A stretch of DNA of 64,000 nt from Cyanophora paradoxa (Eukaryota > Glaucocystophyceae > Cyanophorales > Cyanophoraceae): NCBI GenBank assembly GCA_004431415.1, contig QPMI01000141.1, forward strand, positions 97,720-161,719. The letters run 5' to 3'. How positions within the stretch are numbered: the stretch's first letter is position 1; each line of letters opens with the position of its first letter. The translations under genes were made by a program, and so were the position numbers. Below the pieces are notes generated by a model that did not search any database, was not told the origin of the DNA, and saw nothing but the letters and a program-made list of their open reading frames with translations. Positions 11,634 to 23,000 of the stretch are shown here, in pieces.

Positions 11634-12961
11634 ATGGCAGGCGTGGACGCGTTCTACGCAGCGCTAGGAAGGCGCGGGATCCAGCCGGGCCTCGACAGGA
11701 TCCACCGGCTGCTCGCGGCGCTCGGCCGGCCGCACGAGGCGGCCCCCGTCGTGCACGTCGCGGGCACGAACGGCAAGGGATCCGTCTGCGCGTATGTGTC
11801 GTCCGTCTTCCGCGCCGCGGGCTACCGCGTCGGCCGCTTCACGTCGCCCTACCTGCTGCACCCTCGCGACTGCATCTGGATCGACGGCGCGCCGCTGAGC
11901 GCCGGCGAGTGGGAGGCCGAGATCGGGCGCATTCGCGCGCTGCTGGACGGCGCCGGGGACACGGCGACGACCCAGTTCGAGGTGCTGACCGCGGCGGCCT
12001 TAGCCTCCTTCGCGCGGCGCGGCGTGGACGTGGCGGTCATGGAAGCGGGCATGGGCGGCCGCGGGGACTGCACGAACGTCACGACCGCGGCGGGCGCGCT
12101 TGCGACGGGCCTCGTCTCGGTCTCGCTGGACCACCAGAAGTTCCTGGGCGACACCGTCGCGGCGATCGCCCGCGAGAAGGCCGGCCTCTTCCGCGCCGGC
12201 AGGCCGGCCGTCGTCGGCCCCCTGCCGCCCGACGCGCGCGCCGAGGTGGAGGCGGCCGCCGCCGAGCTGCGGCCGCCGGCGCGCCTCCTGTGGCCGGCCC
12301 CCGCGGTCCCCGAGGCGGACGGCGCGTGGGCGGCGCTCCCGAGCGAGGGCGGCGTGCGCGTGCCGCTGCGGCTCGCCGGCGGCTTCCAGCTCGCGAACGC
12401 GGCGGTCGGGGCCTCGCTGGCGCTCGCGGCGGCGCGCGAGGGCGGCTTCGGGCGCGTGGACGCGGGGCGCTGCAGCGGGGCATGGAGGCCGTGCGGTGGC
12501 CGGGCCGCCTGGAGTGGCGCGCCTGGGGCGGGCGCGAGCTGCTCGTCGACGGCGCGCACAACGACGACGCGGCGCACGCCCTCCGCGCCTACGCCGACGC
12601 GGCGCTGCGGAAGCGGGCGGGCGGGGCCTCGCCCGGCCCGGTGCACTGGGTGATCGGGGTGCTCGAGAGCAAGGACGCGCGCTCCATCCTGCGCGCCCTC
12701 CTCCGCCCCGGCGACTCCGCCTCGTTCGTCCCCGTCCGCATCCCCGCCGACGCCGCCTGGCAGCGCAGCGCCGACCCCGCCGCCCTCCTCGCCGCCGCCC
12801 GCGAGGCCTGCCCGGGCCTCCGCTCGGCCGAGGTGCGGGCCTCGCTGCGGGGGGGCCTGGAGGCGGCGGCGGGGGACGGCGCGGCGGCCCTCCGCGTCCT
12901 CTGCGGCTCCCTGTACCTCGTCGGCGAGTTCACGGAGATGGCGGGGTACGCCCCCTCGTAG
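11634..12961 (+). CDS. Folylpolyglutamate synthase / dihydrofolate synthase (FolC family)
   Basis: Mur-ligase-fold enzyme that adds glutamate to (dihydro)folates using ATP. The start at 11634 gives MAGVDAFYAALGRRGIQPGL; an earlier in-frame ATG at about 11565 is possible. Visible motifs: the P-loop VHVAGTNGKGSVCAYV, the RFTSPYLLHPRDCI segment, TQFEVLTAAALASFARRGVD, VAVMEAGMGGRGDCTN (Mg/folate loop) and SLDHQKFLGDTVAAIAREKAG. In the second half come AVRWPGRLEW, ELLVDGAHNDDAAHALR (ligase domain) and VLCGSLYLVGEF near the C-terminus. No introns are needed, but the reading frame changes once near 12465 in a G-rich run. A 1-nt indel (natural or assembly) is the simplest reading, since any intron there would be only about 20 nt. 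The gene lies 291 bp downstream of PA2G4 on the same strand. No clear targeting peptide, so compartment is open. Confidence 0.9.
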
Positions 12962-13265
12962 CTCCCGCTTGGCTTTTGCGACCTTCGAAACTCCGTGGTT
13001 TTGGCAGTCTCGAGTGCGGGGAGGGGGCGGGGGCGGAGGGGCCGGGGCCGGGGCGGGGCGGGGTCCCCGGAGGGCCGGGGCGAAGGCAAAAGGCCGACTG
13101 GGTGCACGCGGGGCCGGGAGGGGCGGGGCGGCCGAGCCACGTGCACGTGCACCGGGCGGGCTGAGTCGAGCTTGAAACAAAAATATTCTCTTGAAATTAC
13201 ACGGAGCTTTCATACAAAGGCTAACACACGGGCGCCAAGTTAAAGACGTGGCCGCGACCCCCGCA
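12962..13265. other. Convergent intergenic region
   Basis: GGGGC-rich spacer between the folylpolyglutamate synthase and thioredoxin stop codons. Nothing else seen. Confidence 0.5.
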
Positions 13266-14040
13266 TCATTCCTTGAGGAGGGCCTCGTAGTGGGCGAAGA
13301 GTTCCTCCTTGGGAAGCACGCCCTCGATCCGGTCCACCGGCTTCCCGCCCTGCGGGGGGTACGTATACGGCTCAGCGCGGGCGGGGGTGGGGGTGTTGGG
13401 GGTACACCGCGCCTTGAAGAGGATGAGGGTCGGGAGGCCGCGGATCTGGAACTTGGAGGCGATCGTGGGGTACCTGCTCGTTCGAAGGGGCCCTCGAGCT
13501 TAGGAGACGGGGCGCAGCAAGAGGGAGGGGCGCGGGCGGGCACACATGTCGGTGTCGATCTTGACGACGCGGACCTTGTCGCTCATTTGCGACGCCATCT
13601 GCCCCGCCGTCGGCGGCGGCGCGTGGTCGTGCGGGGCCTCGCCGCGCGGCGCTCACGCACCTCGGCCAGCATGGGCGCCAGCATTTGGCAGGGCCCGCAC
13701 CACGTCTGCCGCGCGATCGAGTTCAGGGCGGTCTGCCAGCGCGGCGCGGCGCTCGCGGCGCCAGCGGACCGCGAAGAAGTCCACCAGGAGCGGCGAATCC
13801 GACTCGGCGAGGAGGTCTGATCATGAGAGGCAGCTAGATATTAGGGCTGCGCAGCAGCGGGTGGCCAGTCGAGCGGCTTCGGGCTCGCTGCGCACCCTCG
13901 AAGGTCCCGTACTTTTTCTGCACGCCGGCTACGCAGCTGAAGCTGATCGCGGGCTGAGCGCGGGCTGCAGTGAACGTCCGGCCGCCGAAGAGCTGCGATG
14001 CTCCGAAGGCCGTCGACGCGGTACGGACGGCGCTGTACGA
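13266..14040 (-). CDS. Chloroplast y-type thioredoxin
   Basis: Protein-disulfide reductase resembling plant Trx y. Exons read backwards from 13896: 5' exon ending 13896, 13816-13770, 13705-13661, 13598-13546, 13473-13413, 13349-13266. The joined product runs VQKKYGTFEDLLAESDSPLL, VDFFATWCGPCQMLAPMLAE, KVRVVKIDTDMYPTIASKFQ, IRGLPTLILFKGGKPVDRIE, GVLPKEELFAHYEALLKE. It has the WCGPC site, the cis-Pro (LPTLILFK) and the YPTIA and DRIEG positions characteristic of the y type. Upstream of the fold the frame reads Ala/Ser/Thr/Phe-rich (TAFGASQLFGGRTFTAARAQ), as in a plastid transit peptide, but the start codon could not be fixed. The last intron (13350-13412) has a GC donor. Diverges from the F-box/LRR gene. 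Confidence 0.88.
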
Positions 14041-14318
14041 AGTCCGAGTCGTGGGCCGGTGCCTGCGACGCGGCCGCGTGAGCCCCTGTCAACGTCGGCG
14101 GCAATGACAACACTTCGAGAAGCGTACGCGGTGCGCTTTGAGGACCGCGATGCAGCAGCTGCGTTCGGAGTAGCCTTCGACGCCACAAGAACGCCGCCGG
14201 AGAAGGAGAACGCCATTTTCGAGGATCTCTCGTGGGGTACGCGAGCGGCGGGTGCAACGAGTTTGAACAGACCACGGGCCACGGCCTGCAAGCGGCAGCA
14301 GCAACTGCGGCAGCAGCA

Positions 14319-16085
14319 ATGGTGGAAGAGCGTACGGCGAAGCGGGCGAGGAGTGATGTTGGCGGGAGCACTGGTGCGCCCTCGCAAACCCGGAGCGCTC
14401 GCTCGCTCGCTCCGCTCACGCGCGCCCCGCAGCGCCAGTTCCGAACTCGGGAGCGAGCCCGTCGAGCTCGAGCGCGCGGCTGTCGGCTCTGGAATCCCTG
14501 CCCGACGACGTCCTCGTGCGGATCCTGGCGAGTTCCACGGGCTCAAAGCGGGCCGATGGAGTGGTGGAGACGATCCCTCGCTTGCTTGCACGTGTCGCAC
14601 GGATCAGCCGTCGCTTCCGGCAGCTCGCGCAGGAGCCCGGCCTCTGGCAGCACGTGGTCCTAATTGATCCCTGCGACGCCACCGTCGAGGGCCTCGCGCG
14701 ACTGCCGGCCAAGACGCGGAAGGGCACCCAAAGCATCAGACTCCTCGAAAGTAAACTTTCGGACGACGGTTTCCACACCCTGCTTCAAGCCTTCGGCGAT
14801 CAACTTCAGGAGCTGCAGATCTTCTTCGACAATCAAACGGACATTCCGTTCTCAGCCTTGCCGTTGCTTCAGCATTTCAGCAGCCTCCGTTCTTTGACGC
14901 TTCACGCCACTCATCATCAGATGAGGGGTGTCGACGTCGCCGCGAAATCTAGCTCGGCGTTCGTGCAAAGATCGCTTGCTCTGCTTGGCACGTTGTCTCT
15001 TGGGACGCTCGATTTGTGGATGTTCCCTGTCTCAGTTAGCACACTACAGGCCATTGCAGCCGGGCCGTCGAGGGGTAAGCTTCGTCATTTTCTTGAGCGA
15101 CTGTCAGCTGAAATGAAAGCCGCAGAGACCCTCAGATCCCTCGAAGTCAGCGTGCTGCTCGCCGAAGGGGAGCCCCATACGGCAGCGATTGCGGCGATTG
15201 GATCGCTCGAGCAGCTTGAGAATTTGTCGCTGGGGTTTCGGACAGAGACGGATTGTTCGTTTTGTTGCCCTGACGTGTCCGACGATGACCTGAGGCCCCT
15301 TGCTGCGTTGACTTCTTTAAAAAGTGCGTCTTGCCCTTATCTTGAGAGCCGAACACTGTGTATGCGAGCTTATTCTCATCGCCAGAACTAGCAGCGCACT
15401 TCTTCCTGTTGTCGCTGGAGTTTCTCCGGCCATTGACCTCCCTCGCTGACTTGGACGCTTCGATTTCGGATTTTTTTTCTGATGGGGAGGTCGACTTCTC
15501 ACCGCTGTTGGCTTCGGCGGGTGTCTTGCGCCGTCTGCGAATGTCGCTCTACGGGACTGCTAGAAATTTGAATTCCTCCATCGTCACCGTGATCCCCCAA
15601 ATGTTGCTCCTGGAGGTTCGATTTTACTATCGCTCGCTGTCCTCCCATCTACTAACCGCCTTTGAGAAGGATCTGTCACTCGCTTGCGCAGACTCCATGC
15701 CAGCCCAACTCGCCGGCCAGGCCTTCGGCGGACTCAAGTGTCTTCGTAGCGTTACCATCGAGCGCTACAGCACTGCTGCAGGCGACTGCATACTTCCGGG
15801 CCCCTTCCTCAAGGCAAGTCTCGCGTCGATCCTTGCTCTACAGTCTCAAATAACGAACGCTTTTCGCAGCGCCTGGCCTCGGACGTGCCGAGCATCCAGA
15901 AGCTGCGCACCGGGGGCTTCTCGCTGCCGCTGCCCGAGGGCATCGACGCCGTCTCGGCCCTGCGCCGCCTCCCGAGGCTGGAGCTCGCCGGCCGCGCGGC
16001 CTCCTCCCTGGACGTCGAGGCCCGCCGCTACCTGCGCGCCGCGCTCCCCTTCACCCGGATCGTGTATGAGGATGGGGCGTCCTGA
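14319..16085 (+). CDS. F-box/LRR-repeat protein
   Basis: Likely substrate adaptor of an SCF ubiquitin ligase. Four exons: 14319-14373, 14433-15323, 15386-15813, 15870-16085. The third intron starts GCAAGT, a textbook GC-AG intron; removing it joins GPFLK to RLASDVPSIQKL in frame. The F-box begins about residue 45 (LSALESLPDDVLVRILASST) with the usual LPDDVLxxI core. After it come leucine-rich stretches of about 25 residues (LSDDGFHTLLQAFGDQLQEL, LPLLQHFSSLRSLTLHATHH, LEQLENLSLGFR, LRPLTSLADLDASISDFF), typical of irregular LRRs. An ATG at 14232 is open in the same frame and would add 29 residues. Substrate unknown. Confidence 0.85.
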
Positions 16086-16486
16086 TCGCCCTGAGTTCAC
16101 CCCCCCCCCCCCCCCCCCCCCGGCGCATTATCTCCTTTACGTAAGAAGCGCTGCACCTCCCGATTCTCTCCGGGCATGGCCTCCGGACCCCCCCCCCCCC
16201 CCCCCTCCCCCCCACCCCCTTTCTCTCCCCTCCCGGGCCCAGCACCCCTCCACTCTCGCTCTCACTGAGTCCCTCGCTCTTCTCTTCCCCCGCCCAACCC
16301 CCTCCTCCCCCCCCCCCCCCCGTCCCCTCTCGACCTTGACCCTTAGCGCTAGTGCTTCTTTATTTGTGAGCTAGCACTATGCAATTGTGTTTTTGAGCTT
16401 TTTGTGAGAACCACATTGGTCTTAGTCTTGGTCTTGCAAATTGGTAGCAATACCACGCAAGCCGTCATGCAGCCTCTGAGCTATGG
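16086..16486. repeat. Convergent intergenic region with poly-C tracts
   Basis: Low-complexity pyrimidine region: C22 at 16100-16121, C17 at 16189-16205, and further C-rich runs to about 16330, between the ends of the F-box/LRR gene and ADAT1. No coding content seen. Confidence 0.7.
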
Positions 16487-17541
16487 CTACGTGGGGAAGT
16501 CGTCGACGCAGTCCGGGGCGTGTGACCAGCCCGCCAAGCACCTGCCCTCCGCCTCCAGCGCCCTCTTCGCCGCCTGCTCTCAGCCCTCAGATGCGGGAAA
16601 GTTAACGAGACCGGGACGGGCGGGGCAGGCCTGGTACGCGGTGGCCGCGCCCTTCGCCTCGCCGTACTTGAGGGGCCGGGGGGATACTGTCGCGCCGGCC
16701 TGCGGGGCGGCGTCGCGGGGCGCCGGAGGTGCCGGGTTTTAGGGGTACAGGAGAGGATGACCGTACCTTCGCATCCGTGGGCGCTGTGGCGTCGCCGCCG
16801 TCGCTGGGCCCGCTGCCGTCGCCGGAGGGGGGCGCGGGAGGCGCTGGCGCTGGCGCTGGCGCCGCCACACCGTCCTCGCTGCTCGAAGATGGTGCCTGAA
16901 AGGCCGGGTGAGAAGAAGGCGCGCGCTGGTGGGATGTGGGTTCGAAGGCACCGTCGGCGGCGGCAGCGACGGGGCGGCGAGGGGCGCGAGGGCAGGGGGC
17001 AGCTCCCCCGGGGGTACGAAGGCGCACAGGGCGCGGAAGGAATCGTACAGGCGCTCCTGCGGCGCCGTCGTACCCGAAAACGGCAGGAAAGGGAAGGGGG
17101 GGGGGGAGTGAAAGTGGGGTACCCACCTTGCAGATGGTGGCGCGACAGCCGGGCTTGGGTACGCCCTTCGTCGAGCAGCCATCTGGCAGCCCGCGTCAGA
17201 TGAGGTTGTGACGAAGAGGTGGGGGGGGGGGGGGGGGGCGAGGGTTGAAGGAGGATGGGGGGGGGGGTACGCACGGCGGCGGCCGAACTGGCTCATGGTC
17301 ACCTCGTGATCGTCGGGGGCGCTCCAGTTGATGGCTGAAGGGGGTACGGTGTTCAGGGCCAAGCGGAGGGGAAGAATGATGGAGTGCAGGGTCAGAAAAG
17401 GGGGTACCGCAGCCGGAGGCGACGCAGTTCTGCTCCCCGCGGGCGAACTCGAGGTGCTGCGGGGCCGGCGTGAGGCGCCGCGGAGACGGGAAAGGCGGCG
17501 GAGACAAAGCCTAGCACAGGAGAGGCAAGGCGGGAGGGAGG

Positions 17542-17575
<34 letters not shown>

Positions 17576-19001
17576 AGGATCCGCTCGCCTGCATGCCCCA
17601 CTCGAAGCAGAGGGAGGTCGGCAGCATCTCCGGCGGCTCGTGCGCGTACCCCTCCGGCAGCTCCTCCCCGGGGACGCCCTTCGCAATTTCTAGTTAGCGG
17701 AGGGGGGTCGAGCTCGGAGAGGGGGGTACCGAGATGCGAGAGACGAGGGCGCGGCGGAGGGCGCCCTCGTCGAAGAGGTCGCCCACGACGAGGGACGAAA
17801 GGCGCACGGGGTACGCCAAAAGGTGCGAGAGGAGGGCGCCCTGGAGGCCCAGCACGGCCCAGCGCGCCAGCTTGTCCGAGCAGCTCATGCAGTGCGTGCG
17901 CGGCCCCCGCCCCGGCTTCGTTCGCAGCGCGCCCGTCGCGTGCCATCCCGTTCCCGGCACCTGCGCCCGCCAGCTTAGAGGGAGGGCGGGGGTAGGGGAT
18001 CAGGGGATCAGGGGGCGCACGAGAGGGTCCGCGGGCCCGCCGGCGACGGGCTTGGCCCCCGTACGCCGCGTGTCCCCGGGCTCGGGCGGCGGCGAGGGCG
18101 CCGACGCGGGCGCCTCCGTCCGCGCCCGCTTCGCATCGGGCTCCGCCTCGCCCTCCGCCCCTCCGCTGGCCTCCGCTGCTGCCGCCGCCGCCGGCGCCTG
18201 GTCCTGCTTGGGGGTGCAGAGGCACCCGAAGCGCGCCTCGGGCCTCTCCATGAGCGAGATCGACGCGTCCCCGCCTGCGCTCGAGCCCGTGAGGGGCGGG
18301 GCGGAAGAGCGGTGAGAGGCGGCGCTCGCGTGCTGACAGGGCGCGTGGGAGGTGTACATGTGGTACTGGACGCCGCTCCGCAGCCGCGCGCGGAAGGGGC
18401 CGGCGGATGCCGCCCGCTCAAAGTCTGACGGCTCGCCCCGCAGCAGCTGCGACAGCTGCCGGTGCAGGTACCTGCGCCGCCGCGGGCGCGGGCGTCAGCG
18501 CCAGGCCGGTCTTAGTCAGCCCGCGGTGCAGCGCACTTGATGAAGGCCCGCCTGCAGATCACCTCGCCGCTGCGGGTGCCCCGGTAAGCTGGGCGCGGGC
18601 CGCGGCGCAACCGACTCGAGAACTCGAGCGCACTGCGAGTCGAACACGATCTCGCCCCGCCACTGCGACACATCGCCTCCACAGCACTTGCTGCGCGATC
18701 CGCATTGTATGCGCAGCAGGGCGCGGCGCGGCGCGGCGCGGGAGCCACAGCCGCTCACCTGCCGGTCCCAAGGCTGACCACGACGCTGGGCGCTCCAGGC
18801 TCGGTTTTCACGATACCGGCTAGCAGAGTCCACTCTGCGCGAGCGCTCGCGCGCGTCAGGACCGCGCGCGGGCCGAGCTTAGCTGATGCCGGCCGGCCGC
18901 GAGGGACGGGGGCGCTCGCCTTTGCCTTGGGGCTTGCCGTTCTTGGGCAGCTTGGCGAACTTCTCCAGCACCGCCCGCGCTATCGCGTCGCCGCGCTCCA
19001 T
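16487..19001 (-). CDS. ADAT1: tRNA-specific adenosine deaminase 1 (ADAT1)
   Basis: Deaminates adenosine 37 of tRNA-Ala to inosine (family knowledge). Fifteen exons keep frame to give 468 residues: 19001-18926, 18834-18759, 18690-18634, 18569-18537, 18471-18338, 18274-18021, 17960-17730, 17678-17589, 17456-17408, 17334-17275, 17182-17127, 17056-17018, 16895-16767, 16666-16631, 16573-16487. Landmarks: [20 protein letters not shown] at the N-terminus; [12 protein letters not shown], the zinc His and catalytic Glu (HGE in place of the usual HAE); YTSHAPCGGDASI, zinc Cys; [31 protein letters not shown], second zinc Cys; [13 protein letters not shown]; and [18 protein letters not shown] with [16 protein letters not shown] near the end. 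Introns 1, 8 and 14 have GC donors. Intron 8 carries a 31-nt poly-C tract. Exons 6 and 13 add low-complexity inserts absent from typical family members. Confidence 0.95.
17544..17574 (-). repeat. C31 homopolymer in ADAT1 intron 8
   Basis: Uninterrupted G31 on the + strand, thus C31 in the ADAT1 pre-mRNA, just downstream of a GC donor (17588). A shorter C18 (17221-17238) lies in intron 10. Confidence 0.9.
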
Positions 19002-19075
19002 CTGGACGCGCGTACCCCCAAAACGCGGCTTGACCGTCAACTTGCGGCTTGCCTCGGCTTGACCGGCTGTTTTCG
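19002..19075. promoter_or_regulatory. 74-bp bidirectional 5' region of ADAT1 and LSM5
   Basis: Only 74 bp separate the two ATGs, so the 5' UTRs and core promoter must fit in or overlap this space. Inferred from start codon positions; no specific element recognised. Confidence 0.6.
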
Positions 19076-19670
19076 ATGGCGGCGACGATCCTGCCCCTCG
19101 GTGCGACGCCGCACCGCGCTGGAGGCCCTTCGCAAGCCTCCCTGATGGCGCCACCCGTTCCGCAGAGCTCATCGACAAGTGCATCGGGAGCAGGATATGG
19201 GTCCTTCTCAAGGGCGCGTCGCCCGCTTCGCGTGACCATTCAGCGTCCATCGCGCCCTCGGGGGCCTGACGCGTGCGGCAGGCGATAAGGAGCTCACGGG
19301 CATTCTGCGCGGCTTCGACGACTATGTCAATAGTGCGCCCCGGTCGCCTATGTGCTGCATCTTTAGCTGCTGATGCGGGCGTCCCGATTCGCCGCAGTCC
19401 TTTTGGCCGGCCCGCAACGCGAGCGCCCCGCCCCCATTCTCCTGCTGTACTTGACTCGCAGGCTCCTCCTCTTGGCGGCTCGCACATATGGTGATAGAAG
19501 ACGTGACCGAGTAGTGCGTGGAGCCCGCTGAGTGCCGGGGGGGCGCGGAGCTAACGCCGTCCGGCAGTGAGAACACGCCGGAGGGGCGGCGGCTCACGAA
19601 GCTGGAGCAGATTCTGCTCAACGGCAACAACGTCGCGATCCTCGTGCCCGGCGCCGAGCCCCCGGAGTAA
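19076..19670 (+). CDS. LSM5: U6 snRNA-associated Sm-like protein LSm5
   Basis: Subunit of the LSm2-8 (U6 snRNA, nuclear) and LSm1-7 (mRNA decay, cytoplasmic) rings. Exons: 19076-19100, 19166-19213, 19282-19332, 19462-19513, 19568-19670. Product begins MAATILPLELIDKCIGSRIW, continues VLLKGDKELTGILRGFDDYV (Sm1), then MVIEDVTEYENTPEGRR and LEQILLNGNNVAILVPG (Sm2). Intron 2 has a GC donor. With the only available AG acceptor (19461), exon 4 adds nine residues (SSSSWRLAH) between DDYVN and MVIEDVTE. Conserved family spacing would need the exon to start at 19489, where no AG precedes. Length is therefore 92 or 83 residues. Short, as usual for LSm5. Confidence 0.93.
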
Positions 19671-20024
19671 CCCGCCGGCGCCCGCGCTCCTCGCGGTGCG
19701 CCGCGCCTAGCGCGGGGCGTTCGCCCGGCCCGCGGCGCGGCGCCCGCTCACGCTCCAGTTCCGCCCGCAGGCCCCGACCTAGTAGCTAGGTAGCTCATCA
19801 AGGATACTATGATAGGTGGCGCTCTTATATGGACCAGTGCTCCCGAGCTTAAGATGCTGCGCGCGCCGAGGGACGGGAAGCGCTAGCTCTCGAAGTCTAG
19901 GCCCGGCACCGGCGCAGGTGCATGCTGGGGCGGGTTGCGTGTACACGTACTTAAACAGGTAGATAAAGAAGAATGACTAGGGACCTCGCTCACGCAAGGC
20001 CGCAGGCGCACTAGGCTGGTCTAG
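19671..20024. other. Convergent intergenic region
   Basis: Spacer between LSM5 and kinesin stop codons. No gene or repeat seen. Confidence 0.5.
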
Positions 20025-23000
20025 CTAGGACGCGTAGGTGGGTATGCTCGCCGTGGAGGGGTTGTGCGAGGGCCCGGCACCCGGGGCGGCGGCGGCGCCC
20101 GTGGCGGCGCCGGTGGCCTGGCGTAGGAGAGATGGGTGGCGGGAGAAGAGGTTGCCGGAGCCCGGGCGGGGCGCCGACGAGGCGAAGGCCTTCTGCGCCT
20201 GCGCGTAGTCGCTGCTCGCGCTCGTCGGGCGCGACCCGCCCGCCCCCTTCGCCTCCGCCTGCAGCCTGCGAGGCGGCTCGGATCTCTCGAGGCGCAAATC
20301 TCTTAGCGTGGCTCGGGAGAGGGCGCGCTTCTCGATGAGTCGGTCCTTGGCCTCGATCGCGATGCGCGTCGCCTGCGCCTCCGCGTTCATCCGCCGCACC
20401 GTCTCCGCGTACCGCCGCTTCTCCTCCTCCAGGCCCCGGATGTACTGCGGGGGGTACGGGTTCGAAAGACGTGCGAATCGTTTTCCAGCGCGACTCACGT
20501 CGACGGTGGGGTTGGAGGCGAGGTCGTCGAGGACGCCCTGCCGGAGCTTCTGGAACTGGCTCTCCAGGCCGGCCTCGGGCCCGCCGGGCGACCCGGGCGC
20601 CGCGGGGGCCGTGTCGGGGCGGGGCCCCGCGGACTCGAGGCCGGCGCCGGGGCCGACGGGGGCGGTGCCCGGGCGGGAGAAGCCGGCGGAGAGGGAGCGT
20701 AAGGGGCCGCCGGAGGAGCCCGAGGCCGCCGTGCTCGGGCGCCCCCCCGCCCGCCCGCTGAACTTGTCCCCCGTCGGCCCCAGCGGCGCCGTCGCGGCCA
20801 CCGCGGCGCTGAAGGGCCGCGACACGGGCCGGCTCTGCGCCGCGGCGCGGGTCAGGGCCGGTCCGGGCCGGCTTCGAGAGAGGGGAGTCGGACCTGGGCG
20901 ACGAGGAGGTTGTTGCGCTCGCGCTGCTCCTCGACGAGGAGGAACTTGCGGATCTCCGACGCGTACGGGCACTTCTCGTAGTCGATCGGGCCCGGCCGGT
21001 CCCGCTTCGGGATGCGCGGCCGCGGGCCCATCGGCGACTGCTCCATCGGGTACTGCCTGCGGCGGAGCTTAGAGAAGACGGGGGAGCTTGATGGGACGGA
21101 AAGATGTACCCCCCGTCGAGGAGGAAGAGGAGCTTCTGGCAGTGGCGCGCGTACTTGTAGAGGTACTCGACCTGGCCGCGGAGGCTGCTGATCTCCTCCT
21201 TGGAGGAGGCCTTGAGCTCGGCGAGCTCGGAGGAGGTGCGCCGGAGCTCGCCCGTCCTGCCCTCCACCATGTTCTCCAGCGAGAGCTTCAGCGCCGAGAT
21301 CTCCGTGTCCTGGCCAAGCAAGGTGAGAGGGAGCAGCGCACGAGAAGCCAAGGCATATTCTCGCGGGAGGGGAGGGGGGACCTTGGCCTGCTTGACGGCG
21401 GCGAGGCGCTCGGCGTAGTCGCGCTCGAGGCGGTCCCGCGCGTTCGCCTCCAGCTGCGCGCCCGCCGGTCAGGGTCGGAGAGGGGTCCCCGGGCACTCGG
21501 CAGCCCCTCCTGTGGGACGCGTCGCACCTGGGCGGTCTCGCGGTTCTGGATGGAGGTGACGCGGAACTCCTCCGGCATCCGCCGCATCTGCTCCGTCAGG
21601 TCGCTGCCCCCGCCGCCCCGCCCCGTCAGAAGGAGGGGTGGGAAGGGGCCGCGGGGGAGGGAGGGCCTCCCCGCGGGCGCGCGCACCTGACGAGGCGCTG
21701 GTTGTTGGCGGTGAGCTCGGCGACGCTCGCGCTGTGCTGCGCCGCACGCTCCCGCGCCTCCAGCGCCGCCCGCGCCCGCATCTCATCCACCTCCTGCGTC
21801 AGCTCCCGCACCTGGAGGCGGCGTCAGGCGCGGGCGAGGCGGGGCGGGGGCGGAGGGGGGCGGGCCTTGTCGTTGAGGCGGCGCTCGGTGGTGGCGAAGC
21901 GGTCCGAGTCGGCGGCGTTCTTCTGCTGCGAGGCCGCCAGCTCCGCCTTCTTCTTCTCCACCCGCTGCGCCCGCGGCCGAGGGAGGTGAGCGAGCGCCCC
22001 GCCGGCGACGCCCGCCGGGCCGCTCCATTCTAAAGCTATCTAGAGACGGCGGACCTGGCGGAGCTCGGCGTTCTCCTGGCGGGCGCTCCGCAGGTACCCC
22101 TCCGTCGCCTCCAGCTGCGCCAGCAGCCGCGACTCATCGCCGGCGCCGGCGCCGCCGTGCGGGAGCGAGTGGGCCCGCCCCGTTGGGCCGCTGGAGCCCG
22201 GCCGGTGCGACCCCGCCTGCTGCTGCTGCGCCTGCTGCGCGCCCGGGGCCGCCGACGCAACCGACGAGCCGCCGGGCGGCTGCCACTTGTACGCGGCGCC
22301 GGAGGAGCCCGAGGCCGACGCAGCGGCGGCGGTGCCGAGGCCGGCGGCGGAGTAGGCGCCGGGGCGGCGGGGCGATCCGCATGGGCCCCGACTGCGGCTG
22401 CGGCGGGGCGCCCCAGGCCTGCTGCTCGGCGGGCCGCCCGGGGCCCGAGGGGCCCGACCCGTACTGCTGCTGCTGCGGCTGCGGCTGCTGCTGCGGCTGG
22501 GCCACGGAGGCGCCCGAGGCGCTGCTGCCGAGGGCGGAGGCGGAGGCGCTGGGCTGCACCTGCCCCGCCCGCGCGATCAGCGACGCGATGTGGTCCTCCT
22601 TGCGCTGCAGCTCCCGCCGCAGGTCCGCCACAAGCTGCCGCAGCTGCGCGTCCGACCGAGCGGGCGGGCGGGCGGGTGAGGCGAGGGGCGCGGGCGGGTG
22701 AGGCGAGGGGCGCGGGCGAGGCGGTCCGCTTCGAGCCGGGAAGGGAGGGCACCTGGGCGATCTCGTCGGTGAGGCGGGCGATGCGCTTCTCCTGCCCCGC
22801 CGCCCGCGCGTCCACGTAGTTCACCCGCGGCCGGTTCGTCACGTTCTGGCACCGGTTCGCGAACTGCGCGGGGGGGCGGGGGGCGCGCGCCCCGTCAGCC
22901 CCGCCGCCGCCGCCGCCTCGGCCCCGCCGGCTGCGGCGGGGCCCCACCTGGAGGGTGTTGAGGCACTCCTCGTAGTTGGCGACCGTCGGGTTCAGGCACG

